The notes beneath the pieces are model-generated. The model was not told where the DNA came from, did not search any database, and worked only from the letters and a program-made list of their open reading frames with translations. A DNA stretch of 64,000 nt from positions 1 through 64,000 of the forward strand of contig JAHPZE010000013.1 of assembly GCA_019058365.1 (NCBI GenBank), read 5' to 3'. Positions 19,225 through 28,025 of the stretch are shown here, in pieces (the stretch's first letter is position 1; every line of letters begins with the position of its first letter). Origin of the DNA: Promethearchaeota archaeon (GTDB lineage Archaea; Asgardarchaeota; Lokiarchaeia; Sigyniarchaeales; SOKP01). The position numbers and the translations under genes were made by a program.

Positions 19225-19602
19225 TTAATCTCTCTGGATTACTATTTTACTTAATCCAATCCAGTTTCTTGCATCCTCAAGATTATTTACTATTTTTCTT
19301 TTTGGAGAATCTGCCCTATCCAGTAAGATTTGAGCTTCTTTATCTAAAACGGGATTCCTAGCAACGATGTAAGCAGATCTTACTAACCTTTCATTATTCT
19401 TTTTTAGGAAATCCAAAACAATTTTAAATGATTTAAGATTCAGTATTATTAAATCTAATCCATCAACTATAACAGAGAAATTATTTAACCTTTTTGTACT
19501 TTCATTAAATTCAGTGATAAATCGCTCAGCAACAGAGGGGGGAAAAGTGCCTAATACTTTAATATAAAAATGGAAATCTCCAATTTTTTCGATTCGAAAC
19601 AT
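19225..19602 (-). CDS. STAS/SpoIIAA-like domain protein
   Basis: A 125-aa protein with the alternating strand-helix pattern of STAS or SpoIIAA-like domains: FHFYIKVLGTF, NNFSVIVDGLDLIIL, SAYIVARNPVLDKE and a C-terminal DARNWIG helix typical of this group. Such domains are signalling or membrane-association modules. No partner kinase lies nearby. The assignment is by pattern only. It is convergent with the methyltransferase relic, 13 bases apart. Confidence 0.6.
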   Translation of the reverse strand: MFRIEKIGDFHFYIKVLGTFPPSVAERFITEFNESTKRLNNFSVIVDGLDLIILNLKSFKIVLDFLKKNNERLVRSAYIVARNPVLDKEAQILLDRADSPKRKIVNNLEDARNWIGLSKIVIQRD

Positions 19603-19759
19603 CTTAATAACTTTTATAATCTACTTAGATTCGATATTTAATATAAAACCTATATTAACTTTTAATATTTTATGGTTTTTATTCTCGCTCTTAGGTTTAT
19701 ATAATTGATTACTACCAAATGAACTTCCCTAAGAGTAGAAACTTTTAAATTTTCACCAT

Positions 19760-19773
19760 AATGATCGTGAAAT
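19760..19773 (+). repeat. 14-bp direct repeat, copy 1
   Basis: AATGATCGTGAAAT occurs here and again at 20284-20297, 524 bases away, in the otherwise gene-poor stretch before tRNA-Trp. Exact identity over 14 bases within one gap is unlikely by chance but could still be coincidence in AT-rich DNA. This copy has no hairpin. Confidence 0.5.
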
Positions 19774-19902
19774 TATGAATCCGCTATTAATGAATCGTGT
19801 ACATTGGAAACCAAAAAATATATATAAGGAGTTTAGAGAAAAATTGTTATAATAAGAATATTGCTATTGAAAACACTACAAACCTGTAATTACATGCGAA
19901 GC

Positions 19903-20100
19903 TTATCCTAAAACTGAAGCATTTTTTATTCCTGTTACTTCATTTAATTTATATCTCTTCCAATCTTTTTTGGTACTTTTCCTTATCGTATTTTTACTCC
20001 CACATCCCTCACATAAAGATTTTTTTTCCCAATGAAAATATCCACATTTATCACAAACATATGGATATGTTATTTTAAATAAATCCCATTCTATTTTAAT
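19903..20100 (-). CDS. Small zinc-ribbon protein with apparent AUU start
   Basis: A 65-aa protein. It has a zinc ribbon, CDKCGYFHWEKKSLCEGCG, and a basic C-terminal tail (SKNTIRKSTKKDWKRYK), so it may bind nucleic acid. The frame has no ATG, GTG or TTG anywhere. A strong Shine-Dalgarno GGAGGTG at 20108-20114 lies seven bases before an ATT at 20098-20100 that opens IKIEWDLFKI, so AUU (or GUU at 20103) is the likely initiator. The four cysteines, the basic tail and the ribosome-binding site together make it a believable gene. Confidence 0.65.
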   Translation of the reverse strand: MKIEWDLFKITYPYVCDKCGYFHWEKKSLCEGCGSKNTIRKSTKKDWKRYKLNEVTGIKNASVLG

Positions 20101-20283
20101 AACACAACACCTCCGATTATAGATTCCTCATGAAAAACTAGAAAATCTATCCTAATTAATCGATTTATTAAATATAATAAGCAAAAACGATTGTTAAATT
20201 ACAAGAATGAACGATTTATGCGTTTAAACTTACTTTCAAAAGGTTTAATCTTAAAAAAATCTAATTAGAATAATAAATATTAA

Positions 20284-20309
20284 AATGATCGTGAAATCGG
20301 GCTTTCACG
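20284..20309 (+). repeat. 14-bp repeat copy 2 with a 7-bp hairpin
   Basis: Second copy of AATGATCGTGAAAT, here merged into a perfect hairpin: CGTGAAA (20290-20296), loop TCGGGC, TTTCACG (20303-20309). It sits 126 bases past the 3' end of the tRNA gene on the opposite strand. It might be a small RNA or a leftover of a mobile element; no function can be assigned. Confidence 0.45.
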
Positions 20310-20401
20310 AAAATATTTAATCATAAAGAATTCAAAAAAATTAATAAAAGAGATTGAAATATCAATTTTCTCATTTCTAATTAATTTATTTTAATTTACC
20401 G

Positions 20402-20410
20402 AAAAAAATT
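20402..20410 (-). terminator. Oligo-T terminator behind tRNA-Trp
   Basis: On the minus strand a run of seven Ts follows the tRNA 3' end by about 25 bases, in a region without genes; a plausible archaeal terminator for the tRNA transcript. Confidence 0.5.
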
Positions 20411-20434
20411 TCATCGAATGCCTTGAAACAAATG

Positions 20435-20568
20435 TGGGGACTGGGGGATTTGAACCCCCGACCGACAGGTGTCCACGGAACAGCTTTTGCTTGTAGGATC
20501 TGGAGCCTGCTGTGCCACCGGGTTGTGCTTTCTAAGCGGTAATGCTTGGAAAACTACACCAAGTCCCC
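20435..20568 (-). tRNA. tRNA-Trp (CCA anticodon) with two introns
   Basis: Acceptor stem GGGGACT/AGTCCCC, T-arm GGGGG-TTCAAAT-CCCCC, D-stem GUGU/GCAC with A14, and anticodon stem GCAGG/CCTGT around loop CUCCAG-A give tRNA-Trp, anticodon at 20501-20503; no encoded CCA end. Two insertions must be removed. One of 29 nt (20471-20499) is at the usual 37/38 site, flanked by complementary CAGATCC and GTGGACA as in a bulge-helix-bulge. The second, about 30 nt (within 20520-20553), lies in the D-loop between U17 and G18G19 and contains an AAGC/GCTT hairpin. A TATA-like box lies at 20601-20612. Confidence 0.88.
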
Positions 20569-20826
20569 TTTGAAAAGTTAATTTACTAAAGGAAATATGA
20601 AATTTATATTTTTTTCTAATCAATCTTAGACGTTTAATAAACAAGAAATAGTAAAATAACTTATTTAAAAAAATAAAAAGAAACTTTATATTTTTGCCCC
20701 CCAATTAGCACAATATTGAGTTGATTCTTTACTATAAAATTTTTGTAAGGATAAAAACCTAATTTTAAATAGTTTATTACCTTAAAGTGTTTCAAAAATA
20801 TTATTTTAAATTTTGGTGAAATCAGG

Positions 20827-21816
20827 ATGAAATCAAAGAGAAAAACAAAAACAATAATTTTATTAATTTTAGGAATCAACTTTCTTTTCTTACCTATAAT
20901 TATCACCAATCTAAGGTTTACTGACATTGATCGCAATTTCGATTATGATAATTTAAAAATTTCATTAGTATCAGAAACAATCCATATAAACGGTAATTCT
21001 GGCTGGACAGCATTCAAAGCTACAGGAAATTGTACAGGGATTGGTACTTATTCCAACCCTTATATAATTGAAGATTTAATAATAGATACAGGAGGTTTTG
21101 GAATTGGTATCTTGATTGAGAATTCCGATGTTTACTTTAAAATTGAAAATTGTACAGTTTATAATTCAGGAGGAGTTCTTAACGCAGGAATCAACTTATT
21201 ATATGTCAATAATGGTCAATTAATTGATAATAATTGTTCAACTAATTGGGCTGGGATATATTTACGCGGTTGTAATAATAGCACCATTTCGGGAAACACC
21301 GCAAATGGCAATAACGATGGGATAGCTTTAATTGCTAGTGATTTTAACATGGTTTCGGGGAACATGGCTAATAATAACGCCAGGGGAGGGATATTTTTAT
21401 ATGGTTGTGATAAAAGCACGGTGTCGGGAAATACTGCAGATGACAATAGCGAGGGGATATCATTATTAATTAATAATTATACTGTAATTTCGGGAAACAA
21501 TGTATATAACAATTCTTATGGAATATATTTAGAGAGGAGTAATAACAACGCTATTTCTGAAAATATAGCAAATAATAACGGTTTTGGGATATATTTAATG
21601 GATAGGAGTAACTATAACAACATCTTCGGTAATACATTAATTGGAAATGATGAATGCATTGTAGAAGAAAATTGCCAAGGAAATATATTTAGCGATAATG
21701 GTTCTTGTTTATATGGTCAAGGTGGTGGAGGAATTCCCGGATATAATCTATTCCTCTTATTTGGTATTCTTCCAATTGTCACAATCGTTATAGGTAAAAA
21801 AGTAAAAAAATCCTAA
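20827..21816 (+). CDS. Secreted right-handed beta-helix protein with C-terminal anchor
   Basis: Signal-anchor-like hydrophobic N-terminus (residues 8-30) after a lysine-rich start. A run of about nine coils of roughly 23 residues follows, each with NN(S/T)ISGNTANGN-type turns, the NosD/PbH1 pattern of parallel beta-helices. It ends with a spacer GQGGGGIPGYN and a membrane helix with KKVKKS at the tip. It would be a surface protein with carbohydrate-binding or lyase potential. The PGY motif before the last helix looks like an archaeal surface-anchor tag. The ATG is preceded by AATCAGG. Confidence 0.85.
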   Translation: MKSKRKTKTIILLILGINFLFLPIIITNLRFTDIDRNFDYDNLKISLVSETIHINGNSGWTAFKATGNCTGIGTYSNPYIIEDLIIDTGGFGIGILIENSDVYFKIENCTVYNSGGVLNAGINLLYVNNGQLIDNNCSTNWAGIYLRGCNNSTISGNTANGNNDGIALIASDFNMVSGNMANNNARGGIFLYGCDKSTVSGNTADDNSEGISLLINNYTVISGNNVYNNSYGIYLERSNNNAISENIANNNGFGIYLMDRSNYNNIFGNTLIGNDECIVEENCQGNIFSDNGSCLYGQGGGGIPGYNLFLLFGILPIVTIVIGKKVKKS

Positions 21817-21976
21817 AATCTAATTATTTTTTTGATTAGTTTTTTCATAGGATTATTCATTGATATCAGACTCTGAATTTACCTTTCAAGAATTTATATG
21901 AAGATTTTTTCAGTTGTTAAGAATCATATATGTTGCATTATTCTAGAAAATATATCCTCTCTTGAAAGATATTCAA

Positions 21977-22564
21977 ATGAGCAGAATTAAGTTTAAATTT
22001 AGTGAATTAAAACTAAGAACTATAACTTTAATCCAAGTTACAATAGCAATAGTAATTTCCATGATATTCCAGTTTTTGATACCTTTTTCTTGGCAACCAT
22101 TAGACACTTTTCTTTATGGTGTAAGACTACATGGAGATCCAGGAACAAATTTAGTTATTTTTACAATAAGCCAATGGTATTTCTCATTTTCATTAGCATG
22201 GCTTATTTACCGCGATAATCTATATATAAATAATTTTTTAATTTATTCGATTGTACCACTTGGAATAATTTTTGTTTATGAATTCTTTTTCTTATTCCTC
22301 TATTATGATTATATTCATGTGGTACCCTTCATTCTCGACATTTATTTGATTTTGAAGAAAAAGAAAACATTTTCTCAAAAATTAGGTATTTATATTATTG
22401 CATTGAATATTTGTTGGTTAATTTTGGTATACTTCTTAAAATTAGCTTATTATAATGAAGACTCATTGGTATTCCTAAGAAATATCTTAATATATTCAGT
22501 TTTATGGATTTTATTATCATTTCTGTTTAGAGCTGAAAAAATGGATGAAAATAACCTTATTTAA
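21977..22564 (+). CDS. Multi-pass membrane protein of unknown function
   Basis: A 195-aa protein with about six hydrophobic segments separated by short loops; the second loop has the polar stretch YGVRLHGDPGTN. No family recognised. I use ATG 21977, since an upstream TTG at 21962 lacks better context. Its 3' end overlaps by eight bases the convergent small zinc-ribbon gene. Confidence 0.7.
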   Translation: MSRIKFKFSELKLRTITLIQVTIAIVISMIFQFLIPFSWQPLDTFLYGVRLHGDPGTNLVIFTISQWYFSFSLAWLIYRDNLYINNFLIYSIVPLGIIFVYEFFFLFLYYDYIHVVPFILDIYLILKKKKTFSQKLGIYIIALNICWLILVYFLKLAYYNEDSLVFLRNILIYSVLWILLSFLFRAEKMDENNLI

Positions 22565-22715
22565 TAGGTGTATTACAATATGGACAAATATCTGTATTAC
22601 CATTGATTTTTTCTCCACATGCAAAACAGAATAAATTATCAACTCCATATAATATCTTTTCTTCATCTTTCTCAGAATTGCTATCTTTCGATTCACTTAA
22701 ATTTTTATCAGACAT
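22557..22715 (-). CDS. Small zinc-ribbon protein
   Basis: A 52-aa protein: an acidic, serine/lysine-rich N-terminal half and a zinc ribbon CFACGEKINGNTDICPYC at the C-terminus. It starts with ATG at 22715. Its tail overlaps the end of the membrane-protein gene on the other strand. The four-cysteine spacing is a standard two-CxxC ribbon, like the tail of the MIT-like protein at 25157. Function unknown. Confidence 0.7.
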   Translation of the reverse strand: MSDKNLSESKDSNSEKDEEKILYGVDNLFCFACGEKINGNTDICPYCNTPIK

Positions 22716-22881
22716 TGTTTTAATTTGAAATAGGAATGAAATTAAATATTGTATTAATGAGAATGTTTAATAAAAAATTGGAGTCCGATCTTTAAGACAT
22801 GATAAAGATAACAAAATTTAAGAGTTTGAAATTATTTATATATTTATATTATAATTATCAAATCGAGTAGATTAAAAGAAA

Positions 22882-23085
22882 ATGCCCGGGTCTCATGGTT
22901 CTTTAACAAAAGCAGGAAAAGTCAAAATGCAAACTCCTAAAATTGAGCGAAGTGGTATAAATGCTAAAAAGAAAAGAATTCCAAGAATGCGATTCCGAGA
23001 ATTATATGCAATTAGAATTGTAAAAGGCCGATTTGGAGGTCAAAAAGACAGTCTTGGGGCTAAAAGGTCTCAATTTTCGAGATAA
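22882..23085 (+). CDS. rps30e: 30S ribosomal protein eS30
   Basis: A 67-aa basic protein with the eS30 signature HGSLTKAGKV and QTPKI near the N-terminus, a lysine-rich middle (KKKRIPRMRFRE) and a glycine-containing C-terminus. In eukaryotes eS30 is made as a fusion to the ubiquitin-like FUBI; here it is free-standing. It sits at the decoding-side surface of the small subunit. eS30 is restricted to eukaryotes and some archaea, so it helps place the organism. ATG start, with a TATA-like TTTATATATTTATATT upstream. Confidence 0.93.
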   Translation: MPGSHGSLTKAGKVKMQTPKIERSGINAKKKRIPRMRFRELYAIRIVKGRFGGQKDSLGAKRSQFSR

Positions 23086-23101
23086 TAAAAAAAATCTTAT
23101 T

Positions 23102-24991
23102 CTAAGCATTTATTCCTATCATTTGAAGTTGATTTCTTAATTTCTGACTCTGTTTTAAATAAAACTGAGATTTATCATGATTTTCTTCAAAAGTATTATA
23201 GAAATCAACCATTAATAAATTCCAACGTATTCCCCTTTTCATATTGCTTATTTCTTTTAGATATATTTCATTCTCAAGATTTTTGAGCAAATAATAGGCT
23301 CTTCGCGAATCCTTCTTATGATGAATATAAAATTCGGACAATTCAAGCATTAAGTCTGTCAAAACTTTAAGTATTTTCTTGTTTTCAAAATTTAAACCAA
23401 CTGTATCAAATCCTGCTTTCAAAAATTTCTGTGCTAGTGTAAGATTGCCTCGTTTTTTATAAAAAATTGCTCGGTGCAGAAAATATTTTAATTTCACTTT
23501 TAAACTATTATCTCCAATTAGGAATGCGTTCTTAAAGTATATTTTAGAACCATCAACATCATTTTGTTCTAAATGAATTAAACCAATGTAGAGATAAGCT
23601 GACCCCAAAAACTCTTCTTTTCTAAAAGAAATTTCTTCTTTTTCTAAAAAGGTTATTATAATTCTAAAATGATTTAGTGCTTCTTGAAAATCCTTCCTTT
23701 TATAATAGGTAACTCCGAGTTTATAATGAACTTTTATAATAAAATCTATTGGAATTTCTCCAGATTTTGCTACACCTAATGCATTTTGTAAATAATTAAG
23801 AGCTGTATCTTCGTGGTTTAAGAGTTTTGCGATTTTTCTCAATTTTAATAAGATTGACACGACAATTTTACGTTGTTGATTTTTGTTAAATACAATTAAA
23901 GAATCATTCAGAATATTAGCTGCTTCTTCAAATCTATAGTTCTTTATTAATTCTTCAGCTTCAATATATTGATTTATTGATTCAATTACTTCAAAATTAG
24001 TTGGGGGTTTATTGAATAAATCATTATGGATATTGAATAATTCTTTTGTTATTACACTTTCATAACTTAAGGCAGAGAAGGGGAAATTATTGTGATCTTC
24101 TATAAAATTTTGATTCCCATAGATGAGCTCTTTAACTGGTCGAAAATTAATAAATTCAGTTTGGTTTATATTTCTTTTTTGAATGATTTCTACTAGAGAA
24201 TTTAAAATTAAGCGTGTAAATTGAATCCAATTTTCAACAAATGATTCTAATTTAAACTCAGAATTATCTTTAAATAATTCATTTAAAATATAAGGTGTAT
24301 AACTATCAAATAAGCCCCTAAGATGAAATTTATTATATTCTAAATCTTTGAAATATGTGAAGTAGCCTTTCTCTAAAATAAAAAACTCGTCTAAAGAGCT
24401 ATCATTTGAAAAGAGTAAAGTTTCAGAGGTTCTAAGCTTGGGAATTCCATATTTTAATTCCCAAGGTATTTTAAAGCTGGGTATTAATCCAGTATTTTGA
24501 AGGGATTCTACAATTTTACTTAAATTTGTATTAGAAAAGTCTTTAAGTCTATCTCTTTTATTCATCAGTGAAATCCGTATACGGTTTAACCATGAATTTT
24601 CTTTTTCATTGTTGATAAGTTCTGGAATTAATAAATTTAATAGATTACTAACTTGCTGCTTTTTACCTTGTAAAGGGAAAACATGTTCAAGAGTTAAAGA
24701 TATTGCTAAATTTCGCAATGCTTTCATAAGATAAAGAATTACTCTATAAGTTTTTTTTTCTAAATTCCAGAATTGAAAAGCTACTGAAATTCGAAAACTT
24801 ACAACTTCAAATGGGACGTTAATTCTTATTGGTAGAGTTATTGGAAATTTGATTGTAAATAGGAGTAGCTTCTCCTTTTTTAAACTATAGCGAAAATAGT
24901 TTTCAATAGTTCCTTCTATCTTCCATCCATTTTTTTCGATTAATTCTCTTAAATTTTTTATCTCATTTGAAGAAAGAGGAGAAATTGACAT
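23102..24991 (-). CDS. TPR-repeat protein
   Basis: A 629-aa soluble protein. The N-terminal 340 residues match no family I know. From about 345 to 600 there are tandem tetratricopeptide repeats, for example AEELIKNYRFEEAANILNDS, ALNYLQNALGVAKSGEI, YKRKDFQEALNHFRIII and LEQNDVDGSKIYFKNAFLI. Likely a scaffold for protein-protein contacts. It is convergent with eS30, 16 bases apart. ATG start. Confidence 0.82.
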   Translation of the reverse strand: MSISPLSSNEIKNLRELIEKNGWKIEGTIENYFRYSLKKEKLLLFTIKFPITLPIRINVPFEVVSFRISVAFQFWNLEKKTYRVILYLMKALRNLAISLTLEHVFPLQGKKQQVSNLLNLLIPELINNEKENSWLNRIRISLMNKRDRLKDFSNTNLSKIVESLQNTGLIPSFKIPWELKYGIPKLRTSETLLFSNDSSLDEFFILEKGYFTYFKDLEYNKFHLRGLFDSYTPYILNELFKDNSEFKLESFVENWIQFTRLILNSLVEIIQKRNINQTEFINFRPVKELIYGNQNFIEDHNNFPFSALSYESVITKELFNIHNDLFNKPPTNFEVIESINQYIEAEELIKNYRFEEAANILNDSLIVFNKNQQRKIVVSILLKLRKIAKLLNHEDTALNYLQNALGVAKSGEIPIDFIIKVHYKLGVTYYKRKDFQEALNHFRIIITFLEKEEISFRKEEFLGSAYLYIGLIHLEQNDVDGSKIYFKNAFLIGDNSLKVKLKYFLHRAIFYKKRGNLTLAQKFLKAGFDTVGLNFENKKILKVLTDLMLELSEFYIHHKKDSRRAYYLLKNLENEIYLKEISNMKRGIRWNLLMVDFYNTFEENHDKSQFYLKQSQKLRNQLQMIGINA

Positions 24992-25156
24992 AAACCAGTT
25001 GCTCTTAAGTTATTATTGTTCTCAGAGATATTATATACTCTTATATAACTAGTAGTGATTTAAAATATTAAATTTTGTATTACCACTCGAAAAAAGATTT
25101 TATATTTGAATTTATTTGTAAACATTGTATTTAAAAGAATAAAAAAAGAGTCTATC

Positions 25157-25834
25157 ATGGACATTACACAATTTAATAAAGAGCTTGGAATGAAAATTGC
25201 AATAGCAAAAAGATTTGAAAAAAAAGGTGATATAAAGGCTGCGATCCAAGAATGGATAGATATATCTGAGATGGCACTTAATTTTTCAAAATATCCAAAA
25301 ATAGACGTTTCATTTAAGAATATGATTATTAATAGGACTAAAGGTATTTTTATACACATTAAAGAGTTAAAAGCTGGGCAATTTAAAGAAGAAATATATG
25401 TAGATGATTTAAAATATCTAGAAGAAGAACCTACTCCAGAAATATCATCAAAAAAGATTCTAGGAGAGGAAGGAAAACAAATAAATCAAAATTCCATTTT
25501 AAAATCAACTGTTAACAGTGAATCGAAAATTATTGAAGATTCTGAATTTAAAGAATTACCAAAAGGATTTAAAGAAATTCAACCCTCAGAAGACTTTACG
25601 ATAATTACTCCCCATGATGAAGAATTCGTTAAAAAACAGCGTGCTAAAGCAGAAGAAAGTGGAATATTCAAGCCAAGTAAACAAGACCCTTCAGACGGAG
25701 TCAATAAACCAGCTGATAGGATAGATTTTGAGCAGCCTAAAGATAGTAATAATCTTATTTGTTTTGCATGTGGTTATGATAAAAATGCTCTAACTGATAA
25801 AGTCTGTAAGAATTGTGGAACAGATTTGAATTAG
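25157..25834 (+). CDS. MIT-like helical domain protein with zinc ribbon
   Basis: A 225-aa protein. Residues 10-75 form three helices (KIAIAKRFEKKGDIKAAIQE, a second helix, KGIFIHIKELK) resembling a MIT domain, which in eukaryotes and Asgard archaea recruits ESCRT-III proteins. A long acidic linker follows, then a zinc ribbon CFACGYDKNALTDKVCKNCG at the end. I use ATG 25157; the TTG 17 codons earlier adds a non-domain stretch. The stop overlaps the convergent PIG-L gene by four bases. The MIT call is a resemblance only; a TPR-like hairpin is the main alternative. Confidence 0.65.
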   Translation: MDITQFNKELGMKIAIAKRFEKKGDIKAAIQEWIDISEMALNFSKYPKIDVSFKNMIINRTKGIFIHIKELKAGQFKEEIYVDDLKYLEEEPTPEISSKKILGEEGKQINQNSILKSTVNSESKIIEDSEFKELPKGFKEIQPSEDFTIITPHDEEFVKKQRAKAEESGIFKPSKQDPSDGVNKPADRIDFEQPKDSNNLICFACGYDKNALTDKVCKNCGTDLN

Positions 25835-26517
25835 AAGTTCTCAAATTTATTCATGTCTTCAAATCTAAAAACTCCAAATCGTTCTGATCTCTTTCTTTTC
25901 AATGCGTATTCCCAACCCATTTTAGTATCTTTTAAACATAGTTGGGTTCTATATCCTTTCATTAATTCATAAATCTTATTTTGATATTGTACCACATTTA
26001 TTTTGATTTGCTTTTCTTTTGGAGCCTTTAAAACATTATACAAGGCATAAATATAGAATTCAGCATTTTTTAAATTAGCTTCTTTCGCTGCTCTTTTGGC
26101 TATAGTATGAGTAGCTTGATGATCTACATGATTATTGTTATCACTAGGGAGAACAATCCTATCTGCATCTTTTATTATTTCTTTAGCTAAAATCACCCCA
26201 AAATCAACATTATTCATAGCATCTTGGTCATGAAACTTAAAAAAATAAACATTTTTTTTTAAGAAACCAAAAGCCTTAGAAACTTGTATTGCTTCTTTTA
26301 AAGCAATTTTAGCAATTTCATCTTCGCTGAGATTAATGAAATCTTTTGCTTCTTCTAAAAGGAGTTGGTTATACTTTAATCCCCATGAAATTAATACTCT
26401 ATTGTCTGTAACATATATAACATGGACATCATGTCCTTCTTCCATCCACTTTAAGATACTACCACCGCATCCAAAAATTTCATCATCGGGATGAGGCGCA
26501 AAAACAACAATTTTCAT
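25831..26517 (-). CDS. PIG-L family N-acetylglucosamine deacetylase
   Basis: Zinc-dependent deacetylase of the GlcNAc-PI de-N-acetylase/LmbE fold. The metal motif APHPDDEIFGCGG is at residues 7-19 and the third ligand motif VDHQATH at about 131-137. Likely substrates are N-acetylglucosaminyl groups on lipids or glycans; chitooligosaccharide and bacillithiol-type substrates are alternatives. The start ATG overlaps the stop of the upstream gene (26514) by four bases, so the two are translationally coupled. Confidence 0.9.
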   Translation of the reverse strand: MKIVVFAPHPDDEIFGCGGSILKWMEEGHDVHVIYVTDNRVLISWGLKYNQLLLEEAKDFINLSEDEIAKIALKEAIQVSKAFGFLKKNVYFFKFHDQDAMNNVDFGVILAKEIIKDADRIVLPSDNNNHVDHQATHTIAKRAAKEANLKNAEFYIYALYNVLKAPKEKQIKINVVQYQNKIYELMKGYRTQLCLKDTKMGWEYALKRKRSERFGVFRFEDMNKFENF

Positions 26518-27071
26518 GATTTTATATTTCTATATGAAGATTTAATTTTTTTATATTTCTCAATAGCACGATCTCGCCAAACTGTATTCCATTTTTTAAA
26601 TCCGGATTTCACATATTTTTCTCTTTTAAAAATATCATAGCAAACCCAATTAAATAATACAAAGAATCTTTTGGCTCCACTTTTCTTTGTTAACCTTTTT
26701 GATCTCACGCCTAAATCATTTTGAAGGTGCTCAATTAGTTTTCCTTCAACAGCATCCTGTAATTTCCCTTCGACTATAGCATCTTCATAATGTATCCCTT
26801 CTTCTATAAAGTAATTCCTTACTTGGTCAAAAATATTACCTCTACAAATTTCTATCTTTTCAGTATGATTTTGAAAATTTAGTTCTTTTAGTCCTTCTTG
26901 TACAAGTTCAACAACAATCTCAAAGGGCTTTTTGTTTTTCCAGTTTTCGCCTTGAAAAAGCTGAACAGGTAATGTTTTAAAAACCAATTCTCCAGTTTCT
27001 TTTCTTAAAAGACCAATAAATACATCTCCTACTAAATCTCCTGTTCCTGCATCATCAATTTCAATTGTCAT
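26514..27071 (-). CDS. Conserved archaeal hypothetical, possibly RNase H-like
   Basis: A 185-aa protein beginning MTIEIDDAGTGDLVGDVFIG, which resembles the first strand and acidic site of RNase HII/RNase H-fold proteins (an aspartate pair followed by glycine and strand). The rest does not show the other RNase HII motifs, so catalysis is unproven. It is the first gene of an operon with the PIG-L deacetylase, sharing ATGA. Confidence 0.55.
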   Translation of the reverse strand: MTIEIDDAGTGDLVGDVFIGLLRKETGELVFKTLPVQLFQGENWKNKKPFEIVVELVQEGLKELNFQNHTEKIEICRGNIFDQVRNYFIEEGIHYEDAIVEGKLQDAVEGKLIEHLQNDLGVRSKRLTKKSGAKRFFVLFNWVCYDIFKREKYVKSGFKKWNTVWRDRAIEKYKKIKSSYRNIKS

Positions 27072-27220
27072 TGTTAATCGATGTTTAATGTTCTGATTTA
27101 TAGAATAATATAAAATTAAAAGTATCTAATTTTATTAAATTAGACTTTAAAGAAAGATTTAATGAAATTAGTTAATTTATTTCAATATAAAAATTTTTTA
27201 AATTTTTTTAAGGATTTATT

Positions 27221-28015
27221 ATGAAAGTTGAACTCTTGATTATTGGAAATGAAATCCTTATTGGAAAGACTCAAGACACAAATTCTAATTGGATGGCAAA
27301 AAGAATTACGAAGTATGGACATCAAGTTAAAAGGATTACCACTATCGGAGATAAGGTTAAGACCATTTCGGAAACAATTCAAAGAATATTACAGCGTAAA
27401 CCTGATATAATTATAACATCAGGAGGAATTGGACCTACTTTTGATGATATGACCTTAGAAGGTATTGCTTCTGGTATAAATCGAAAGTTAGAGTTAAATG
27501 AGCACGCTTATAATTCAATTAAGAAAGCTTATGAAAACGCATTTCATAAAGGACTTCTTAAACTTGAAGGAATGACAAAAGAGAGAAAAAAGATGTCTTA
27601 TCTCCCACAAAGATCCATTCCTTTACCTAATACTGTAGGTACGGCGCCGGGAGTCAAGATTGTTGAAGGAAATTCAACAATTTTCATACTTCCTGGAGTA
27701 CCTGCCGAGATGAAAGCTATTTTTAGAAATATAATAGTACCAATTTTAAAAGAGCAACAAAGTAACTTCATTGAAAAAGGCTTTATTTTTTTAGGCATTG
27801 GGGAAAGTCAGATCGCAGCATATACAAATGAGTTAGAGAAAAAATATCCCCAACTTTGGATTAAAACACATCCTAGAATTGGCTTATCTGTTGAGGTGGA
27901 GGTATCTATAACTGCATTTAATGTAAAGAATGGTGAAAAATTAATAGACAAAGTCTTAAATGAAATTAGAGAAATTGTTACACAACTTGATGGTAAAATA
28001 ATGGAAAGAACATAA
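27221..28015 (+). CDS. CinA-like/molybdopterin-binding domain protein
   Basis: A 264-aa protein of the MoCF_biosynth fold, the N-terminal half of CinA. The signature is ELLIIGNEILIGKTQDTNS, then TSGGIGPTFDDMT and TAPGVKI with LPGVPAEM. Archaeal stand-alone members are annotated as nicotinamide-nucleotide or ADP-ribose related enzymes or competence/damage-like proteins. The C-terminal amidase domain of bacterial CinA is absent, as is usual in archaea. It is convergent with selD and ends ten bases before the SECIS-like element on the other strand. Confidence 0.87.
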   Translation: MKVELLIIGNEILIGKTQDTNSNWMAKRITKYGHQVKRITTIGDKVKTISETIQRILQRKPDIIITSGGIGPTFDDMTLEGIASGINRKLELNEHAYNSIKKAYENAFHKGLLKLEGMTKERKKMSYLPQRSIPLPNTVGTAPGVKIVEGNSTIFILPGVPAEMKAIFRNIIVPILKEQQSNFIEKGFIFLGIGESQIAAYTNELEKKYPQLWIKTHPRIGLSVEVEVSITAFNVKNGEKLIDKVLNEIREIVTQLDGKIMERT

Positions 28016-28025
28016 CGCTAATTTT

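Noticed and set aside
20411..20936. Two minus-strand open frames over the tRNA-Trp region
   Set aside because: They run through a clear tRNA with complete acceptor, D, anticodon and T arms; the translation is accidental.
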